Source: JBBDNT01 sp040877445
GTDB taxonomy: Bacteria > Planctomycetota > Planctomycetia > Planctomycetales > Planctomycetaceae
Length of the DNA stretch: 36,901 nt
Assembly (NCBI GenBank): GCA_040877445.1
Contig: JBBDNT010000065.1
Location: forward strand, 1-36,901
Reading direction: 5' to 3'
The notes beneath the pieces were generated by a model, which had not been told where the DNA came from, searched no databases, and saw only the letters and a list, made by a program, of their open reading frames with translations. Made by a program: the position numbers and the translations under genes. Below, in pieces: positions 33,898 through 36,901 of this stretch. Every line of letters starts with the position of its first letter. Position 1 is the first letter of the stretch.

Positions 33898-34359
33898 CTA
33901 CTTCTTCTTCTCCAAGTCCACCTGCCCGGGAGTGGGCGACGAATCGAGCGGGATGTCGACCACCTGCGATCCCGAATCGACCGTCACCCAAAACGCCCGG
34001 GCGTCATCGCCGCCGGAACTGTAGGCGCCCGGAAGTCTCTTTTCCTGCGCGTTGGCGATCACGATGCCGTGCTTGCCGATCTCCGCTCCTTCGATTTCGC
34101 TGGTTCCATGCTTCAGCACGTAATTCCCGGAATCGTCCGTCGTCCCGTTCGATGTCCGCCTGGACGAATCGGGTCTCCCCTCCTCCGTGTGGGGAATGAA
34201 CTCGACGACGTATCCCGCGGCGACCGGCTGGCCGTCCAGAGTGACCGTACCGCTGACCTTTCCCAGCTTCGGGCCGTCGGATCCGCCGCAGCCTGCGAAT
34301 GCGAGCGCCGACAGCAACGCCATCGACACGTGAAGCCGAGGACTTCCAGAATGTTTCAT
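33898..34359 (-). CDS. Small lipoprotein with a carboxypeptidase-regulatory-like domain, copy 2
   Basis: This 153-residue paralog of the gene at 33067-33537 has an identical signal peptide and lipobox-like FAGC. The body differs at scattered residues (GKVSGTVTLDGQPVAAGYVV, a two-residue deletion after HTEEG, EIGKHGIVIANAQE). Divergence in the body against a 134-bp identical 5' block suggests recent gene conversion or uneven selection. It lies 62 bp downstream of the small gene after asnS on the same strand, so it could be read from the asnS transcript. It appears intact. Confidence 0.83.
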   Translation of the reverse strand: MKHSGSPRLHVSMALLSALAFAGCGGSDGPKLGKVSGTVTLDGQPVAAGYVVEFIPHTEEGRPDSSRRTSNGTTDDSGNYVLKHGTSEIEGAEIGKHGIVIANAQEKRLPGAYSSGGDDARAFWVTVDSGSQVVDIPLDSSPTPGQVDLEKKK

Positions 34360-34421
34360 ACGCCCGTTCTTTCCATTGGAATGCGGAGAGACGTGGATCG
34401 GCAAAGATGCCGCACAACCGG

Positions 34422-34718
34422 TCATCCCCAGCGCGAATCGCAACCCACGACGAATATAATCCCCCCGATACCGGCGATCAAATCTCGCCGCGAATCTCCC
34501 GACGCCGCGTCCACCTCGACGATCTTGTACTCGCGCCGATATTTCTTCGGCAGCATGGCTTTGGGGACCGACGAGAGGACGACCGGGGCGATTTCCAGCG
34601 TATCTTCGCGAAGCTCGCGCCAGAAACCGACTGTGATCAGCCAGGCATCGTGCTCATCGCAGAAGTCCACTTCCTCCACCGGCAATTCCAGCACGCGCGC
34701 CGACCACCGAACCCTCAA
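34422..34718 (-). CDS. Small protein of unknown function overlapping the asnS stop codon, with altered C-terminus
   Basis: The 98-residue reading frame contains protein-like sequence, ARVLELPVEEVDFCDEHDAW, LITVGFWREL and YRREYKIVEVDAASGD, resembling small planctomycete proteins that end soon after a VDAxTGE-type motif. Its TTG at 34718 overlaps the asnS stop (TTGA), a coupled arrangement; a GTG at 34694 is the alternative. After DAASGD the frame enters the duplicated segment (up to 34490), so the C-terminal 20-25 residues were probably replaced when the duplication formed. The function is unknown. Confidence 0.55.
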   Translation of the reverse strand: MRVRWSARVLELPVEEVDFCDEHDAWLITVGFWRELREDTLEIAPVVLSSVPKAMLPKKYRREYKIVEVDAASGDSRRDLIAGIGGIIFVVGCDSRWG

Positions 34719-36106
34719 AACTCCGCGTTCCGCGGCGTTCTCGGAAACGGGATGCAGTCGCGGATGTTCGTCATGCCGGTCGCGAACTGGATGAAACGTT
34801 CCAGCCCCAGGCCGAAGCCGCTGTGGGGGACGGTGCCGTACTTCCGCAGTTCGAGGTACCACCAGTAATCGTCGGGATTCAAGCCCTGCTCGCGCATCCG
34901 CTCGGTGACGACGTCGAGCCGTTCCTCGCGCTGGCTGCCGCCGATGATTTCGCCCACGCGCGGAACCAGCACGTCCATCGCCCGCACCGTTTTACCATCG
35001 TCGTTGACGCGCATGTAGAACGGCTTGATGCTGCGCGGGTAGTCGAACAGGATCACCGGCTGCTTGAAGTGCTCTTCGGTGAGGAAGCGTTCGTGCTCGG
35101 ATTGCAGATCGCGGCCCCATTCGATCGGGAACTCCCACGTCTTGCCGCTCTTCTGCACGGTTTCGATCGCCTCGGTGTAGGGAAGGCGGACGAATTCTTG
35201 CCCGGCGACGTGCTCGAGCGTCTGCCGGACGGTCTTGTCGATCCGCTGCTCGAAGAACTGCATGTCCTCGGGGCACTTCTTCAACAGGTCGCCCGCGAGC
35301 GTGCGGATGAACTCTTCCGCCAGCCGCATGTCGTCGTCGAGATCGCAGAACGCCATTTCCGGTTCGACCATCCAGAACTCGGCGAGATGGCGAGTGGTGT
35401 TCGAGTTCTCGGCCCGGAAGGTCGGCCCGAAAGTGTAGACGTCCCCCAGCGCGCACGCGAAGATTTCCCCTTCGAGCTGCCCGCTGACGGTGAGCGACGC
35501 CCGCTTGCCGAAGAAGTCCTGTGCGTAGTCGATCTCGGTCTGAATCTTGGCGATGCGCGCCAGGTCGAGCGTGGTGACCTGGAACATCTCGCCCGCCCCT
35601 TCGCAGTCGCTCGTCGTGATGATCGGCGTGTGGACGTAGAGGAACCCGCGCGACTGGAAGAACTCGTGAATCGACGCCGAGACCGCGTTCCGCACGCGGG
35701 CGATCGCGCCGAAGGTGTTGGTCCGCGGCCGCAGGTGCGCGATCTCGCGGAGGAACTCGAAGCCGTGCCCCTTCTTCTGGAGGGGATAGGATTGCGGGTC
35801 GGCCTCGCCCAGCACTTCGAGCGACGTCGCCGCCAGTTCGATCCGTTGTCCCTTTCCGGGCGACTCCTTGAGTTCGCCGATCAGCTTCACGCTGGCGCCG
35901 GTGGTGACGCGTTTGATCGACTCGTCGTAACCGGGGACGTTGGCGTCGACGACCGCCTGCAAACCGCCGAAGCAACTGCCGTCGTTGATCTCGATGAAGG
36001 AAAACCCCTGCTTCGAGTCGCGCCGCGTGCGGACCCAGCCGCGGACATCGACCGTTTCCCCCGGCTGACTCGATTGCAGCACAGCGGCGATCTTGCGGCG
36101 TTCCAT
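34715..36106 (-). CDS. asnS: Asparaginyl-tRNA synthetase
   Basis: This 463-residue cytoplasmic enzyme charges tRNA-Asn. An N-terminal OB-fold anticodon-binding domain (about 1-110, VDVRGWVRTRRDSKQGFSFI) is followed by a class II catalytic core. Motif 1 lies in HTPIITTSDCEGAGEMF, motif 2 is FRAENSNTTRHLAEFWMVEPE, and motif 3 is GFGLGLERF. The C-terminus IRDCIPFPRTPRNAEF is characteristic of AsnRS. The ATG at 36106 follows AGGGAG at good spacing. The length is normal for the family. A small gene overlaps its stop codon. Confidence 0.97.
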   Translation of the reverse strand: MERRKIAAVLQSSQPGETVDVRGWVRTRRDSKQGFSFIEINDGSCFGGLQAVVDANVPGYDESIKRVTTGASVKLIGELKESPGKGQRIELAATSLEVLGEADPQSYPLQKKGHGFEFLREIAHLRPRTNTFGAIARVRNAVSASIHEFFQSRGFLYVHTPIITTSDCEGAGEMFQVTTLDLARIAKIQTEIDYAQDFFGKRASLTVSGQLEGEIFACALGDVYTFGPTFRAENSNTTRHLAEFWMVEPEMAFCDLDDDMRLAEEFIRTLAGDLLKKCPEDMQFFEQRIDKTVRQTLEHVAGQEFVRLPYTEAIETVQKSGKTWEFPIEWGRDLQSEHERFLTEEHFKQPVILFDYPRSIKPFYMRVNDDGKTVRAMDVLVPRVGEIIGGSQREERLDVVTERMREQGLNPDDYWWYLELRKYGTVPHSGFGLGLERFIQFATGMTNIRDCIPFPRTPRNAEF

Positions 36107-36147
36107 CGAAGACGCTCCCTCATCGAATGCACGATCGTTCTTTCATC

Positions 36148-36177
36148 CCAAGCCCCCGGGCAGCGCCCCCGGGGGGT
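36148..36177. repeat. Hairpin repeat with CAGCG loop, copy 2
   Basis: Perfect 8-base arms CCCCCGGG (36153-36160) and CCCGGGGG (36168-36175) enclose the loop CAGCGCC. Flanks and loop match the element at 8073-8101. Arm bases differ between the copies but stay paired, which suggests the fold is maintained. It lies upstream of asnS in the 214-bp gap between the divergent genes. Confidence 0.65.
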
Positions 36178-36320
36178 ACGCCGCTACAATAACGCCCTCA
36201 ACGAATCCGCACCACGCGCCGGTTGCCGGCAGATTCGACTTGCGTCGAAGTCGGTGCATCTGTTCCAATCCCCGCCACGCTCAGCGACTGGCCACGCGCT
36301 CATTTCAACGGAGTTACTCC

Positions 36321-36901
36321 ATGCACGCGAACCTTCGCCTGAAACGAGCCGCCGCGCTTTTCGTATTCACAACGGTCGCGACGCACGTCGCCGTCGTCAC
36401 GACCTCCGCGAATCCCCAATACGATTGGATGTTCACGCGTCGCGGCGAGGGGATCTCGGTCCAACCGACGCACGCGCCGCATTTCGACGGATACCAAGCT
36501 CAAGACCTGTCTCCGCAGCTCGGTGACGGCTGCTGGGAATTGCAGCCTGTGGACCCCTTCGTGTCGGGCACACTCGAAACCGAAATCTTATGGCGCGGCT
36601 TTTGGATCACGAGGCATGTATCTCCAACAGTTGCCGAACGGCTTCCAATCGCGTTGCGTCTGGGATGTTTTGACCATTCCGACGAAGGCGAAATCGCTAT
36701 CCGCAACGGACGCCACGCGGACGTTGTTGTCCGCTGTTGGCGCCGGATCGAGTCGCGGCCGGACGCCGATCGGCCGCCGTTCCTTCAGGGGCCGAAGACG
36801 TTGTATGGTGATCAGCCACAACCATTGCGGCATTTGCTGTTTCTCCGCCGCCTGGAAAACTTCTGCGGTTTTCAGCGGGAATCGTTCTTCGGTCTGTCGG
36901 C
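36321..36901 (+). CDS. Unrecognised secreted protein, 3' end outside the window
   Basis: An open frame runs from the ATG at 36321 to the end of the window (193 codons). GGAG lies 7 bases before the ATG. The first 30 residues look like a signal peptide (LRLKRAAALFVFTTVATHVA). The body (for example GYQAQDLSPQLGDGCWELQP) matches no family I recognise. The sequence is somewhat less GC-rich than the neighbours. A 16-bp palindrome (TTCGAC-N4-GTCGAA, 36234-36249) lies upstream. The reading is supported only by start context and uninterrupted frame. Confidence 0.55.
   Translation, partial: MHANLRLKRAAALFVFTTVATHVAVVTTSANPQYDWMFTRRGEGISVQPTHAPHFDGYQAQDLSPQLGDGCWELQPVDPFVSGTLETEILWRGFWITRHVSPTVAERLPIALRLGCFDHSDEGEIAIRNGRHADVVVRCWRRIESRPDADRPPFLQGPKTLYGDQPQPLRHLLFLRRLENFCGFQRESFFGLS

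Larger units (their letters stand above)
33692..34490. repeat. Segmental tandem duplication, unit 2 (internally deleted)
   Basis: The unit repeats the order of unit 1: DUF1553 remnant, SGNH end, lipoprotein and leader. It lacks about 1.2 kb of the SGNH gene and a further 78 bp between two CCGCGATC repeats. Similarity ends at about 34490, inside the 3' end of the small gene downstream of asnS. Confidence 0.8.

Noticed and set aside
31570..34490. An insertion sequence or transposon as the cause of the duplication
   Set aside because: No transposase, terminal inverted repeats or target-site duplication could be seen at the unit ends.
36234..36249. The palindrome TTCGAC-N4-GTCGAA as a further BlaI-type operator
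   Set aside because: Only the CGAC-N4-GTCG centre matches. The ACA-NN-TGT core is absent, and no -35/-10 pair frames it as at the other sites.

Overview
The window looks like a chromosomal piece of a high-GC planctomycete (Planctomycetota, probably class Planctomycetia). The evidence is the gene content: secreted PQQ-type beta-propellers fused to a methyltransferase-like domain, a sulfatase, DUF1559 pseudopilin-like proteins with the H-X9-DG motif, PSD1 (DUF1549/DUF1553) and DUF1501 sequences, FG-GAP/NHL propellers, and a BlaI repressor paired with an M56 peptidase carrying WD40/kelch repeats. Motifs, identities and alignments were read by eye; no database search was run.

Layout. 1-1.8 kb: a LolC/E-type ABC permease on the minus strand. 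2.1-21.2 kb: a plus-strand block holding a methyltransferase-like/PQQ propeller protein, a sulfatase, a candidate selenoprotein with an in-frame UGA, a second propeller protein, an NHL-type propeller, a PhoX-type phosphatase, BlaI, the M56-WD40-kelch receptor and a PhoD-like phosphatase. 21.7-25.7 kb: four tandem DUF1559 genes that alternate A-B-A-B. 25.9-27.5 kb: a secreted FG-GAP protein. 27.5-31.7 kb, minus strand: decayed and chimeric DUF1553/DUF1501/PSD1 sequences with one nonsense codon and one frameshift. 31.6-34.5 kb: a tandem segmental duplication carrying a DUF1553 remnant, an SGNH hydrolase (intact in copy 1, a 25-codon remnant in copy 2) and a small lipoprotein. 34.4-36.1 kb, minus strand: asnS and a small overlapping gene. 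36.3 kb to the end: an unrecognised secreted protein that runs off the window.

The most interesting signal is a local regulatory circuit. Three promoters share one design: a -35 box, a 17-bp spacer filled by the palindrome ACCGAC-N4-GTCGGT (its centre reads ACA-NN-TGT in the best sites, the core expected for BlaI/MecI/CopY repressors), and a TAT-rich -10 box. They lie before the first propeller gene (2056-2084), before the candidate selenoprotein (6691-6719) and before blaI (15885-15913, with a second box at 15915-15930). The inference is that the M56-WD40-kelch membrane protein senses something outside the cytoplasm, inactivates BlaI, and releases a set of secreted propellers, a sulfatase, a thioredoxin-like selenoprotein and possibly phosphatases.

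The selenoprotein call rests on a UGA directly after a Cys at the expected redox site of a thioredoxin-like fold, 332 further open codons in the same frame, and a hairpin that fits the bacterial SECIS spacing rules.
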